Assembly: GCA_903632075.3 (NCBI GenBank)
Contig: CAHIKZ030000126.1
Coordinates: 2,118,501-2,182,500 of the forward strand
Direction of reading: 5' to 3'
DNA length: 64,000 nt
Origin: Acanthosepion pharaonis
Taxonomy: Eukaryota > Mollusca > Cephalopoda > Sepiida > Sepiidae
Positions within the stretch are counted from its first letter, which is position 1. Every line of letters starts with the position of its first letter. Below the pieces are notes generated by a model that worked only from the letters and a program-made list of their open reading frames with translations, was not told the DNA's origin and did not search any database. The translations under genes and the position numbers were made by a program. Shown here one piece after another: positions 47,010 through 57,955 of this stretch.

Positions 47010-47635
47010 TGTCATCTGCAGCTGTGGGAGGCTTCAGCAGATTAATGTCACTATGATGACAGCCAAATACTGTGAGACAGAAGGAGACAAGAAAACAATC
47101 AGGATAAGTTTGGGAACAATGAAATACTTTTGGAGTGACAAGAGAGAATATTTCTCAAATTCACACCAGCAATTGCTGATATTTCACTCAGCTGATCACA
47201 TTAAGACACAAATGAATTTATTGGGATTTTCTATTGTAATTTCTGTTGTATTGTCTTGTAATTGACATTGTAAAACACAACCACACAGGTTTATGAATGC
47301 TTATATAAAATTCTGGACAGAGTTTACAGTTTTTAGATTTATTGTTGTAGGCTGATGCTGTTTTCTTTAGTTTCCATATTTTTTATGCAATTTGGCTTTT
47401 GTTTTTAATTTCCTATATATATATATTTAGAAAGAATTGTGCTGTCTGCTTATTTACTGTTTGTAAAGGATGTTCTGTATGAGTAGTCTTTCTGTTTCTA
47501 GGGTCCATCAGTTACTCCTATGCATATTTTACTTTGTTATTTGCTGATTTTACAGTGGTTTGGTATGATATATTGTTTAACAAGCAAATATCATTTAAAG
47601 GATATTCGTTCTTTATTCTGCAGTTATAGGTGGGT
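46503..47635. repeat. Unassigned DNA with a (GA)n array
   Basis: GA run at 46,970-47,006. Otherwise unassigned, with several short open frames lacking family features. Confidence 0.5.
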
Positions 47636-48100
47636 TTGGTTTGTAGAGGTGGTGTGTTTTTCTGTTGTGTTTTTTTATTGTCTCATGTTCTCAGTGCAAC
47701 TGTAGCTGATTTTTACTGTGTTTCTATTGAATATCTTGTGAAGAGTGCTTGACGCGAGGAAGTGTCTGTGTATGAGTTAGATGAATATTTTTTCTGTTTG
47801 CTTTTACATTTTTGTTGTATGGTGGGTGAAAGTATGATATTTTTTTCTCCTATTGTTTTTTTTTGTGCTGTGTAAGTGAGTGTTGCTGAAAATCCACTAT
47901 TTTAGGGCTGTTTCATAATCTTTTTCAACTTTGTTGATTATTTTTCTGTTTTCATTTGTTTTTTGTTTATTACAGGTTCTTAGGGTTATGGGACCATTGT
48001 CCATGTAGAGGCCTATATCATTTCTATTGATTATTTTACTTAGTTTATATAGTAAATGCATACAAATAAGCTCATAAGCACCATCAAAGCTTCCCATTGT
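47636..48100 (-). pseudogene. Penelope-like RT and linker relic
   Basis: From 48,097 the minus strand gives 'MGSFDGAYELICMHLLYKL' and 'NDIGLYMDNGPITL'. This is the same RT block as the element at 21 kb, but the catalytic 'YRDDG' has become 'YMDNG' (second Asp lost). 'NENRKIINKVEKD' follows. After a short gap the linker appears at about 47,760-47,690: 'LHKIFNRNTVKISYSCTENM'. The spacing is shorter than in a normal PLE, implying an internal deletion. The nuclease is not seen downstream. Confidence 0.7.
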
Positions 48101-48359
48101 AGTGGTAAAGGTTCCTCCTTTCTTTATCCATTATCAAATAATAGTGATTTTCAGGAGTGTATAATGATTTTTACCTGTGCTTATTTTTATTTGTTCTTGA
48201 GCTAAGGAGATGGCCTTATCTGTCAATAATAAATAATGAGTAAAAAGTTAATACTATAGAGTAGTGACAAATGATCGCATTCAAATCATTGTAACTGGTA
48301 TTTGAGCCTACTGGACTTGTTCAACTTTCTGGTCATACCAGATTATCTGATCCCTCCCA
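48101..48359. other. Unassigned DNA
   Basis: No gene or repeat recognised. Confidence 0.4.
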
Positions 48360-48495
48360 GATATCAATTATGGTCTGCTCAACATTGTAGCAGTATAAAT
48401 CACAGCTTGTCTTAGTGGCCATTGATGAAATGCAAAATATCCCTGAACAGGCATCTGCAACAGGGATTAACTAGTCACCCTAGCAAATGGTGCGT
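48360..48495 (+). mobile_element. Second-family SINE body fragment
   Basis: Matches by eye the body of the SINE at 21,650-21,780 (minus) with 'ggtctgctcaacattgtagc', then 'caggcatctgcaacagggat', then 'tagtcaccctagcaaatgg'. No tRNA-like head was found upstream. Confidence 0.55.
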
Positions 48496-49219
48496 ATTTG
48501 GAAAGCAGTTAGTTATTATCTATCTACCAAGATAGATAAGGTACATGAAAATATACACAGACTTTTATACTCCATAAGTCACTCAGTATTTTTTTCTTTT
48601 TCAACTGCAACAAATAATAAATAATGATTAAATTTTGAAAAAGAAAATCCATCTCAATGTGTAACTGAAGTGTGAGAATGTCACTGTAGGAAGGAGAGTT
48701 TGAAACAAATCAGCTAATGCATCTTACCATTGCTCTCATAAGAGTTAGGGTGGAATCAAAAATAGTGTTACGTTGGAAACACCGCCCACCTCCACATAAA
48801 AAAAAGCAACAGTTCCATATCCAGTCCTCATTCACCAGAACTCATATTAATGGATTTTCTTCTCATTCATGATACCTAAAGGAGGATGATGTGTATTGCA
48901 GAAAATTGACAAAAATCTATGAGATAAAAACAGATATTGAAAGAGAATGTATTGAAATCCCAAATGTATTTCTTAATGTGAATTTATGGAATTGCATTGT
49001 GGTTAGTGTCTCCACATGGGTTAGGGTTGTCAGTTTGTGATATCTCAAAATGATTATACATCTCTACACTTTATTTTGAATTGTAAATGTTAGTCATATG
49101 ACATTTTTTGAGATAACCCAACACATATAAAATGTTAATATAATGCTCTTTTATATGATCATTGGCAAATAAAAAAGGAAATCTTTTATACCCTAAAACA
49201 TAAATCATATATATACATA
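48496..49219. other. Unassigned AT-rich DNA
   Basis: Nothing recognised. Confidence 0.4.
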
Positions 49220-49539
49220 CAGTATTCAAGTGCCCTATGAGGCTGGCATCCCGCTTTCACCCTTTCACTGTTGAAACTATTAAATGTAGCAGTCTCTTCT
49301 ACTCCAATAGCTTCATATCTCGCACATCTCGCCTGTGGAACTCACTTCCCTATTCCTGTTTCCCTGAGAGCTATAATCTCCAACTATTCAAATGTAATGT
49401 CAATCGACATCTCCAGTTGGCTTGATCTATCCACTATCCTTCTCCTCATCCTTTCCTCTATCACTCCTATCTGATCTTGCTCCAAATCTTTTGTAACCCC
49501 TTGCGTCCTAGTGGTTTCCCGCCTTGCTTGGGGTGAAAC

Positions 49540-49572
<33 letters not shown>
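49220..49572 (+). mobile_element. LINE-A 3' fragment with TA tail
   Basis: Encodes 'RLASRFHPFTVETIKCSSLF', 'SRTSRLWNSLPYSCFPESY' and 'LQLFKCNVNRHLQ', then the 3' tail 'taaccccttgcgtcctagtg', 'cccgccttgcttggggtgaa' and directly (TA)n at 49,541-49,572. The open frame of 62 codons and good sequence agreement with 32.5 kb indicate a relatively young, strongly 5'-truncated copy. Confidence 0.85.
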
Positions 49573-49575
<3 letters not shown>

Positions 49576-49675
49576 GGAAAAATATGATATATAATTTCTA
49601 TATCTTGAAATAAAGTTGAGTAATAGAATCACAAAAGGGAAAACATTTAGTATAATGCATTTCATTGTTTAAAAG

Positions 49676-49706
49676 TCTGATGAAGTCTATTTAAAGGATG
49701 AAACAC
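49676..49706 (+). other. CTGATGA...GAAAC pair with weak stem
   Basis: CTGATGA is followed 16 bases later by GAAAC with a poor stem between them ('agtct'/'ggat'). The spacing recalls a hammerhead core, but no stem III or cleavage triplet can be placed. Confidence 0.25.
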
Positions 49707-49742
49707 TTTACATCAAATTTGCTTCCAATCTGACATTCTTTT

Positions 49743-50008
49743 TGTTGTGGTAGGATCCACCTAATTTGCATAGTGGAGTACCGACCATATAAATATGGTT
49801 GGTACCGGGAAGAGAGGGAGGAATCAAGAGATTCAACCAGAGACTCTGCCCGACTGCGACTCAGTCAACACATTCTCCAGGAACGGTCTTACCAGGAATA
49901 TACAAAAGACTATATGTAAATATTGTGTACACTTTCTTGTTTCAATACATTTTGTTCTAAGTACATTTTGTGCGCATTATTATTCCTTGCATTATTCAAG
50001 TTTCAACA
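49743..50008 (+). mobile_element. Short solo LTR candidate
   Basis: Begins TGTTG (49,743) and ends CAACA (50,004-50,008), a 5-bp inverted terminus. Flanks ctttt (49,738-49,742) and ctatt (50,009-50,013) could be a 5-bp target duplication with one change. It has TATAAATA at 49,788-49,795 inside a hairpin (49,778-49,805) and a GC-richer stretch just downstream. It is 266 bp long, with no internal coding sequence or partner LTR. Confidence 0.45.
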
Positions 50009-51465
50009 CTATTACTCAACGTTATTTCAATATATAGAAATTTATGTCCCATTGTCTCATATTATCAACAGGGAAAGACCATCAAATGTGCCTGATGAAA
50101 TAATTTATGTAAACACCCATATATGCAGAAAGTGAAATTGTTGAACTAAGTACAAGTTTCAGTTCATTCTGTTCTAATCCCTTAGCTTTAATTCCGACAG
50201 CAAAGCTTTAAATTCAGCAGCAGCAATAATAAAAGAGAATCTTCACTGAATGCAATCAAACAGTAGCCATCACATCAGATTAGACTTAAAGTTCTAGACT
50301 CAGCATTGTCCCACAATGGTTGGTTTGTGAATTTGGTAACATAGAAAATGTGAGTTCAATCCCTGGGCCGGGTAGTGCAGATTTAAACCCAGTGAAGACT
50401 AAGTGAGCAATAACTGAACTGTTCTAAATAAGAAAACCTGATATCCTTAGACATGGACAGTGGGGCGAGAAAAATCTATCAACCAATATTAAATGAACAG
50501 TTCGGTCTGAAATTTCCTGAAGGTCATCTGGAACGTACATGTAAATAAAATAAATTTTGTTGGCGATTTTAATATCAGGGTAGGCTGAGATTTTATCAAT
50601 AGAAGGAATATGAGGGAAGCCTCCAAAAAGGAATTAGCATGAAATTTCCAAGAATGGCTGCAAACACGTGTGGGAGTAATCGTTTTCCTTGAATCTCTAA
50701 CATGAAATTTGCCATCGGAGAAACCCTTCAACATATACTTAGCTTCTCCACATGAAGAAACTGAAGCCACAAAAATATTTCAATCAGCACAAGCAAAATT
50801 TAAAATTCTTCAGAATCCCTGTATGATATCTCCTTCTAAAAAGGAATGAACATGTCCTCTACATCTTGACAGTTATTCTGATGTTGCAGCAATTACTGTT
50901 CCAAATGTGAATGATATTCTACTCCAAATATCAATCCAGTTACTCTTTAATGTAACAACGAACATAATGATGAAAACAAAAATAATGATTCAGATCCATA
51001 TTTAAACCTCATATACATATTTTAATGTCTAAAGACCGTTCAACTCATTAGATGAGTCATTAAATGAAATTACAACACAAATATTTATTTGAAGCTTCGT
51101 ATATACAGGGATTGCAAGATTTGTAGTTCCACTTCATGTTGTGACAGAGGAAATCAATTTGAAACTCAGTTATTTTTAGAACTATAATAAAGTTGTTGAT
51201 TTTCACAGATTGAGAACAACTGTTTATGACTCACAGTCTGATGTTTTAATAGCAAGAACACAAAGAAGAATTAAAATAATATTTAAAGTATCATGGCACA
51301 CAACAACCTATACTTCAAGATATACATATTAAAACTAATTAATCAGGATTTTCATATTTTTGTCTTGTAACTGATTCCTCAATATTCATTTCCCAACTGT
51401 TGATCAGTTCATTTTATACAATAATCATTTAATTAGTAAGTTTACTAAAAATTTGCCAAAAACTG
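50009..51465. other. Unassigned AT-rich DNA
   Basis: The open frame at 50,489-50,770 (minus) has no recognisable motif. Nothing else seen. Confidence 0.4.
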
Positions 51466-51895
51466 TGATGGTCACTCATATCATAGCAGCAGAAATAGCC
51501 TTGTGTTCACAGGAAATAAAAACATAATTTACAGGAAATAAAACATACACAGAGATAACAGTAAAGGCATGTTAAATTGTATATTAATATCATACAATTT
51601 ATTTTTATGTGTACTGGTGTGTGTATTTGGTTAGAAGTGTTTCATAGATGCATGTGATAAAAGGGAGAAGTCACTTTGTATTATTACATGTCATATCACA
51701 GAGAGTGAAATTGGGACTTGTTAACTGTCCCAAGGTTGATGGTGAATGAATTCAGTGTCTTTTGGCAGGATATACACATTTTCAGAAGGAACAATTTCTA
51801 TTGCATGCTAAGAGAAATTTTATTATTTTTATTTTTTATTTAATTATTTTAAACAACATTTTAATGTTTTATTTTTTTCGTTTTATTTTATTGCT
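51466..51895 (+). repeat. Duplicated segment, copy 1
   Basis: Same orientation as copy 2 at 53,228-54,080: 'catcatagcagcagaaatag' type start, 'agagataacagtaaaggc', 'gtgataaaagggagaagtca', 'tcccaaggttgatgg' and a shared AT-rich end. This copy lacks the LTR present in copy 2 and so shows the empty site. Confidence 0.85.
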
Positions 51896-52110
51896 TAAAA
51901 ATTGCTTAATTTTTTTTTGTAGACCTTTTCTGTTCTATTAGAAGTTATATTTGGGTTCAAGTGACAGCGATAGGCACATTTCTCATTCCAGTTTGTAGTG
52001 TCTTTATCTAATTTTTTTTTTAGCCATTATAGTTGTTTTTCGTCTATGCTGGCCCTCTATTATTCCATTTGTTTGGGTTGTGGTATAAGGTAAAGATAGG
52101 CAAACATTTT
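51896..52110. other. Unassigned T-rich DNA
   Basis: T-rich flank with no recognisable feature. Confidence 0.4.
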
Positions 52111-52769
52111 ACATTTTAACTGAAGCTAGTAAGCTGTGTTATATTCCGTATTTAGTTACGTGGGCGATGTGAAAACAATGTGGGCGAAATACTGCGTTTG
52201 ATTGCAAACAATGAAATTCAGAATCGAAAGAACAAGAAAGACTGTAGATATATTTTATAGTCTTTTTAGTGAGGAAAATAAGAACAAGTAAAAGGTTCGT
52301 ATTTAAGAAGTTGAGTGTCTATGGTAGTGGCAAGTAAAGTTCGTGGAGTTAACTTGACTTATGGAAGGGGAAAGGTACCCTTTGACAAAGCGTCGGACGA
52401 GAGTTCATTAGCAGCAGCGGTCACATGCTTCGTTTCGTCGCCGGGCCAGTGTGTCAGGAGCGAGCGACGTGACCCTTCTGCCTCCGCCGTTGAATGGGGC
52501 TCTCTTTTGACTTTCCCGTGTTGAACTTATACACGCCTATCGGCTCCAAATGGCAATTTTTTGACTACGCGGGAGACGGTTCGATTGGTTGATTTAATTC
52601 TTTCATTTTTTTTTTTTGAGTTTATCCCAAACGGAAGTATCTGTGTCGAGCCTATGCGTAGACGTGCAGTTTTCATTTCGAGTCGGGGACTCGTGATGGT
52701 AACTTCCGTTTATCGAAGCAGGGCAAGATCTCATCTTGTAACAACATTTTAACTGAAGCTAGTAAGCTG
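52111..52769. mobile_element. 607-bp GC-rich insert between perfect 26-bp direct repeats
   Basis: The 26 bases at 52,111-52,136 are repeated exactly at 52,744-52,769. The interior (52,137-52,743) starts TGTTA and ends TAACA, like LTR ends, and its second half (52,330-52,740) is CpG-rich, unlike the AT-rich flanks. There is no gene-like frame beyond about 70 codons. A 26-bp duplication is too long for a normal LTR insertion (4-6 bp). A different integration mechanism or a local tandem duplication are alternatives. Confidence 0.6.
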
Positions 52770-53064
52770 TCTTGTTCCATGTTGATAGTGTATGTAAGTA
52801 AAAGATGCAGATAAAAGAGAAATGCTAAATTGTTTTTCTACTTCACTTGTGTTTCTTTTTTCGTTTTTTTCTTTACATAGGGAATTACAAAGTGATAGTC
52901 TTTGTTTTATTTTTTTTAACTGTACAATATCTGTGGTGTGGACGATAGTTGTTTCTGTTGTCGCTATATGGAATGGTTGCAGATGTCTTTTTTATCAAAA
53001 GTGCAGGTTTTTTTTAACGTTGTTTTTTTCCAAATGGTGTAGTGATAAAGATGCTTTTTTGGAA
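52770..53064. other. Unassigned T-rich DNA
   Basis: No gene recognised. A hydrophobic open frame (52,822-53,133) reflects T-rich composition. Confidence 0.4.
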
Positions 53065-53227
53065 GTCAGTGGTTACCAAATGATGTGGATAGTAGTATGT
53101 TTTTCTTTATACATGTCGTGGTTACCAAAATGATGTAGGAAATAATATGTTTATGATACACGTCGGGGTTACCAAAATGAATGGTGTAGTTCTTTTTTAT
53201 ACACGTCAGCAGTCATCAAAATGATGT
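53065..53227. repeat. ~48-bp minisatellite, about 3.5 diverged units
   Basis: Each unit has 'gtggttaccaaaatgatgta'-type sequence followed by a T-rich stretch and 'atacacgtc'. Confidence 0.65.
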
Positions 53228-54080
53228 GGAGGTCACTCACATCATAGCAGCAGAAATAGCCTTGTGTTCATGGCAAATGAAAAGATACTTTACAGGAAAT
53301 AAAAACACACAGAGAGATAACAGTAAAGGCGTGTTAAATTGTACATTAATATCGTACAATTTATTTATTTTTATGTGTATTGGTGTGTGTATTTTTGGTT
53401 AGAAGTGTTTCATGGTTGCATGTGATAAAAGGGAGAAGTCACTCTGTCGGAGTTAGCTCCTTCTCAGCTCCTTAAGCCTTCACCAAGGGTCTCTCGCCCC
53501 TGGCTATAAATACTGGCTAACCCTTCGCCTCGATCTCTTTTTTCCTCAGGGTTCGGCCATATACCAACTCGCAGATTTGAGCTCTCACAGATACAGCGTT
53601 TCCCAAATTCTGGGAACACGCTAAGAACAATACACGTACGTACAAACCCTCACCACAACACACACACATAATATTTACCATACGCACTCAATGTAACTGT
53701 CCATGCTCTTGTAACTTGTTAATACATATATTTGTTTGTATATAATTATCGGTTTTGTTTGTTTTCTTTGGACTCAATTAAAGTCCAACTTTCTCATGTA
53801 GTTGGACCGGCTAGCAGGAAATTTTACCCACATGTGTTCTACATACTCATCACCGCCACGGTCCGCTACAACTCCATGTTATTAATGCCATGTCATAGAG
53901 AACAAAGTTGGAATGTGTTAACTATCCCAAGGTTGATGGCAAATAAATTGAATTCAACGTCTTTTGCTGGGATGTCAGTATTTCCGGCAGGAACAGTTTC
54001 TGTTGCATGCAGGGAGTACTTTATTATTTTTTATTTAATTATTCTAAAGAACATTTTGATGTTTTATTTGTTTCATTTTA
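53228..54080 (+). repeat. Duplicated segment, copy 2 (split by an LTR)
   Basis: Matches copy 1 (51,466-51,895) up to 'gagaagtcactc' at 53,444 and again from 53,871 ('actccatgttattaatgcc' onward), with the solo LTR in between. Confidence 0.85.
53445..53870 (+). mobile_element. Solo LTR with 4-bp target-site duplication
   Basis: Starts TGTCGG and ends GCTACA, and is flanked by ACTC on both sides (53,441-53,444 and 53,871-53,874). The paralogous segment at 51,684 shows the uninterrupted site. It is 426 bp long, with a TATAAATA box at 53,505-53,512 and an ATTAAA poly(A)-like signal at 53,777-53,782 in the right order for U3-R-U5. Composition is GC-richer than the flanks. LTRs with TG...CA ends and 4-6 bp duplications belong to Gypsy/Copia/BEL-type retrotransposons; the superfamily cannot be told without the internal region. 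Confidence 0.8.
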
Positions 54081-54865
54081 TTTTATTTATAATATTCATT
54101 ATTATTTTATATTATATTTTTATTTATTTATAATAATAATCCTACAAAACCATAGTAACATTTCGTCTCAGTTTTCTAACGTGAATTTAGGTCATATGAT
54201 GGAACATGGCTTAGAACAGTTAAGCACGCTTTATTCCAGACCATAATGGTTCTACAGGGTCCACCAAAACATTTCATTATTAAGATGAATGTTAATATAC
54301 ACAAATGTGTATTTGTGATCAACCTGAAACCTTATGTTGAAACATTCCCATATAAAATTATTGGAAGGATAAAAAAGAACACAAATTCTGTAGACAATAT
54401 TTCAAATAATGATAGTTTCTGTACAAATAAAGGTGATACCAATGTTCAAAGATAAACAAGGGAAAAGAAATGTAATCCCAACTTTGGTGATAAGTTGGGA
54501 ATTATGACATCTTGTTATTCTGACATCAAGGAATAAAAAATATTCCAAAGAAAGAAATCATCTTTGAGAAGACAAATAACTTGGAAAAATTTTTTATTGT
54601 GGAAGATATACAGAAACCGTTCCACAATTTGGGCGGAACTATTGCAGTAATGTTCAAAATTGAATAATTAAAATGGCTAGCAGCGTGTTAAAAATTTCGG
54701 AGGCAATTAAAAAAAGTCACGCAAGAAAAAGATAAAAAAAAACAGGAAAATGTCGCCAAAAAAAAAAAAAAAAAAAGAAAAAGAAAAATGAAATAAGATT
54801 AAGAACGTTGCGGATATAGTAAAAAAAAAGCTGACGAGGTATAAATAGAGAATTTTAAAAATCCT
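54081..54865. other. Unassigned AT-rich DNA
   Basis: Open frame at 54,246-54,455 ('LQGPPKHFIIKMNVNIHKCV') was not recognised. A-runs at 54,750-54,790. Confidence 0.4.
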
Positions 54866-54869
54866 TTTG

Positions 54870-55790
54870 TCACAAAGCAAAGCGAAAAGCCCCTAAGACG
54901 CAATGGGTTACTGAGAGTAAAATAAACTGATAAAACGTTATTGAGAGAAAAAAAAAGGACAAAAAAAAAAAAAAAAGAATAGGATTCAAGGAGAGATGGC
55001 TACGATTGCATTTGAATTCTTGAAATTTGAACTGCATTTGAATTCGTAGTTGACAAGAAAGCAAGAAATCAGAAATGAGTTCCAAAGTTCGAGAGAAGAA
55101 ACTATTAGAATAGAACTTACAGTCACATCTAACAAATTAAACAGTAAAATGATGAGACCTAGCTGCCAATCTAGTAATACGCTAAAATTCATGAAAATGA
55201 TGTACTAAAGAGGAAAACTCATCGCCATGAAAATATTTATAGAAAAGGTATAGGGAAGCTACGTTAAGACGGTGGGAAGTAATTGAAACGTGGATGCCAG
55301 GTCATGACCGATAACATTGCCGCTTCTTTTTTGGATTCAACAGATGCGGCAGTAATATTCAATAGGTGGATAAATGATAGACTTATAAAATTGCAAGACA
55401 GATTTGGGTGAGAAAAATTGTCTCGCACCATATAGTAAATCATTTTTTCTAGCAGGAGACTTAGTAATGAACTCGATATAATTGTTCCAATCAGTGGAAA
55501 ATGTTAGACCCAGAAGTCGTAATGAGTTACTCTCCTGGAGGTTAGCATCTGCCATACTGATGAAAGGTAAAAAAAGGTTCTCTAAGACGATTAAAAGAGA
55601 AGAGTTTCGTTTTTGGTGCGTTAAAATTAACGTCATTTCTTACTCCTTTTAACATATTGCAAGTCATTTCCAAAATCAGCTGCCAATTTTCCTTTTGGAT
55701 TAATCAAACAAAACAGGAGTAAATAGATGTGTCATCAGCATAGATACCGAGTCGAGAACTGATGACACCAGGAAGGTCATTGATAAAAAC
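54870..55790 (-). mobile_element. LINE-A copy, minus arm of a head-to-head pair
   Basis: The minus strand from about 55,790 reads the RT end, then an open stretch 55,636-55,337 with 'SMADANLQESNSLRLLGLTF', 'DWNNYIEFITKSPARK' and 'VLQFYKSIIYPPIEYYCRIC'. The C-terminus follows, then the family tail word near 54,870-54,905 ('acgcaatgggtta' in plus view). Only the part from the palm onward is present, with several frame breaks. Confidence 0.8.
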
Positions 55791-57045
55791 CAGTATGACA
55801 AAGTAAAACTGGCAGCTGCTTTCGAAAATGACCTTCAATCAGTTGTTAACTGAAACAAGAAATGTCTTGTTAATTTGAATGCCTCCAAAATGAAGCTGCT
55901 ATCCTTTACCATGATAGAGAATCATTTTTGCCTTGCATCAGCCCGGATGACAGTAACCTCTTCTTTATCGGTTGCTTTTGTTTATTGTGCAGGTGAGGGA
56001 GCATAATCCACAACTGACTAACCGTACGCATGGCAGTTCTCACTCAAAATCGATGAGCCTCTCATAATATTAGTGGAACGAAAAAATGTTTTTTGACGGC
56101 ATCGCCTATCCTGGCTGTCATCCCAATCCAGACTTTAACAGCAACTGATGACTCCGCCATCCTTGCACTCGGGAATTGTGCCTCGACATTGTCCTCATAA
56201 ATCATTCACCGAACCACACTATTTGCCCATAGCTGGGACTCTAACAGCTGCTACCACCCCGGGTCAGGGTGGAACTTGGAGCATCAGCGATTAAGAGGTT
56301 GTTCCACGCACCTCGAAACCTCAAATCTCCCGATCAGAGGTCTTGCTGCCGGATGTAGTTTGTCATCATACCCAGGAGAGCAACGCATTGCATCTTCTTG
56401 GTCTCACGTTTTCTATTGACATGAAGTGGAGCGATTATATTGAATCACTTGTTAGGTCTGCTAATAAGAAAGTTGGTTTACTGTGTCGTACCAGAGAATT
56501 TTTCTCATCAGAATCCATCCTGCACATTTATAAATTTACCATTGAATATTACAGCCATATCTGATCTGGTGCTTCGAGATTGAAGACAAAATCCAAAGAA
56601 GAGTCTTTAATGTTATCAATCCTGACCCTTTAAATCGCCGTCACGTGACTTTCCTTTGTCTTTTCTATAAATATTTTCATAACGCTCTCCTCCTTGGTAC
56701 TCCGTCTGCGTGATTTTAAGCGTACTACAAAATTGTTTACTAGATTTCGTCGTTTTACTGTTGGAATAGTTAGATGTCACCATAAGTTTTTTTTTCTAAT
56801 TACTTGGTTTTTCTAGTACATCTCACCTGAGATACTTTTTCCCGGTTTCTTTCTTGTCTGCCGCCTACAATCTTCGAAAATCTAAATGCAACATCATTCA
56901 CCATTTTCTGTATTCCTGAATCCTGTTCTTTTATTGTCCTTTCTCCTCGCTAAAGTATTCTCATTCTCTTCCACTCATAGTAACCCCTTGCGCTTTAGTG
57001 GCATTATCGCCTTGCTTGGGGTGAAATTATTAAAAAAAATTGAAT
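55785..57045 (+). mobile_element. LINE-A copy, plus arm, with an insertion
   Basis: Starts 'KLAAAFENDLQSVVN' and 'KCLVNLNASKMKLLSF' at about 55,800-55,910 and breaks at about 55,965. It resumes at 56,346 with 'QESNALHLLGLTFSIDMKWS' and 'ILHIYKFTIEYYSHI', then a C-terminus and the 3' tail 'taaccccttgcgctttagtg', 'gccttgcttggggtgaaatt' and an A-run at 57,035. Frame breaks throughout. Confidence 0.8.
55965..56345. mobile_element. ~380-bp GC-rich insertion inside LINE-A
   Basis: Sequence absent from other LINE-A copies lies between the lysine-rich RT end and the 'QESN' block. Its right part (56,280-56,340) resembles a tRNA-like pol III box region only weakly. Unclassified, possibly a SINE. Confidence 0.4.
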
Positions 57046-57955
57046 CACATCGAAAATTCGACAATAATCACCATTACTTTTGTGAAGAAGATTAGTATAC
57101 CAAACGTTATCAAACACATTCGTGTTATCTAAGACAACTGCCAGACTTTTTATCATTCTTACATAAGATTTTTATTTACCCTTTCAACAATAACCGTTAG
57201 TACATCATCAGTTGTCCCAAAGAAAGCTATATTGTTTGTCAGAAAAAAAACTCTGGGAGGTGAGATATTTCCAATTCAGTGTTGATTAAATCCTCTAATA
57301 CATGGGTGTGCAAACTTTTTTCAAAGATGGACAGATTTGATGAGGCTACTAATATGTATGAGAGCAAACCATTCTGTTTAGCATTCTTTGAACCATTAAA
57401 ATTAAATGTAAATGAACTATCTTATAAAAATTTTACTGTAAATGGCATATTTTCATTTCTTTATATGGATGATAAATAAATTTAAAAAAGGCTTACCAAA
57501 ATCACTCAGCCTGTCATATCTGAAGCCCATATAAGATGAAATAAAATATGTCTAAGAAAAACAACTTCCAAGAAGCTATAATATATCTAAGATTAATCTT
57601 AAGCATGACATATTATTGGTAATTAATTTTAAGTTAAAAACATACGAATAGGAACATAACATTAACATTCATCTTATTAAGAAATAGAAAACATAAAGTG
57701 ACTAAAGTCTAAGCGTTAAAATATTGGATTTTGACCAACACAAAACAAATTTAATTCATTAAGATTTTAAAATCTCAGATAACCAAAACAAATAACTTGC
57801 CTGCACTCATGTGAAGGGTGAAACTGAGATCTAGACAGCAGTATGTAGGCCAGGTTTAGTTCAAAGGCAGTGATTTTAGAAATTGGCTGGAAAAGGCTAT
57901 GGTCAGCGTCACACTGCCAGGGGGGGGGGCAACACAATGCTGCTGCCATCTTTTG
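57046..57955. other. Unassigned AT-rich DNA
   Basis: Open frame 57,279-57,479 has no recognised motif. A G-run sits at 57,920-57,928. Confidence 0.4.

Noticed and set aside
56280..56340. tRNA gene inside the LINE-A insertion
   Set aside because: Only a weak B-box-like word is present and no acceptor stem pairing could be drawn.
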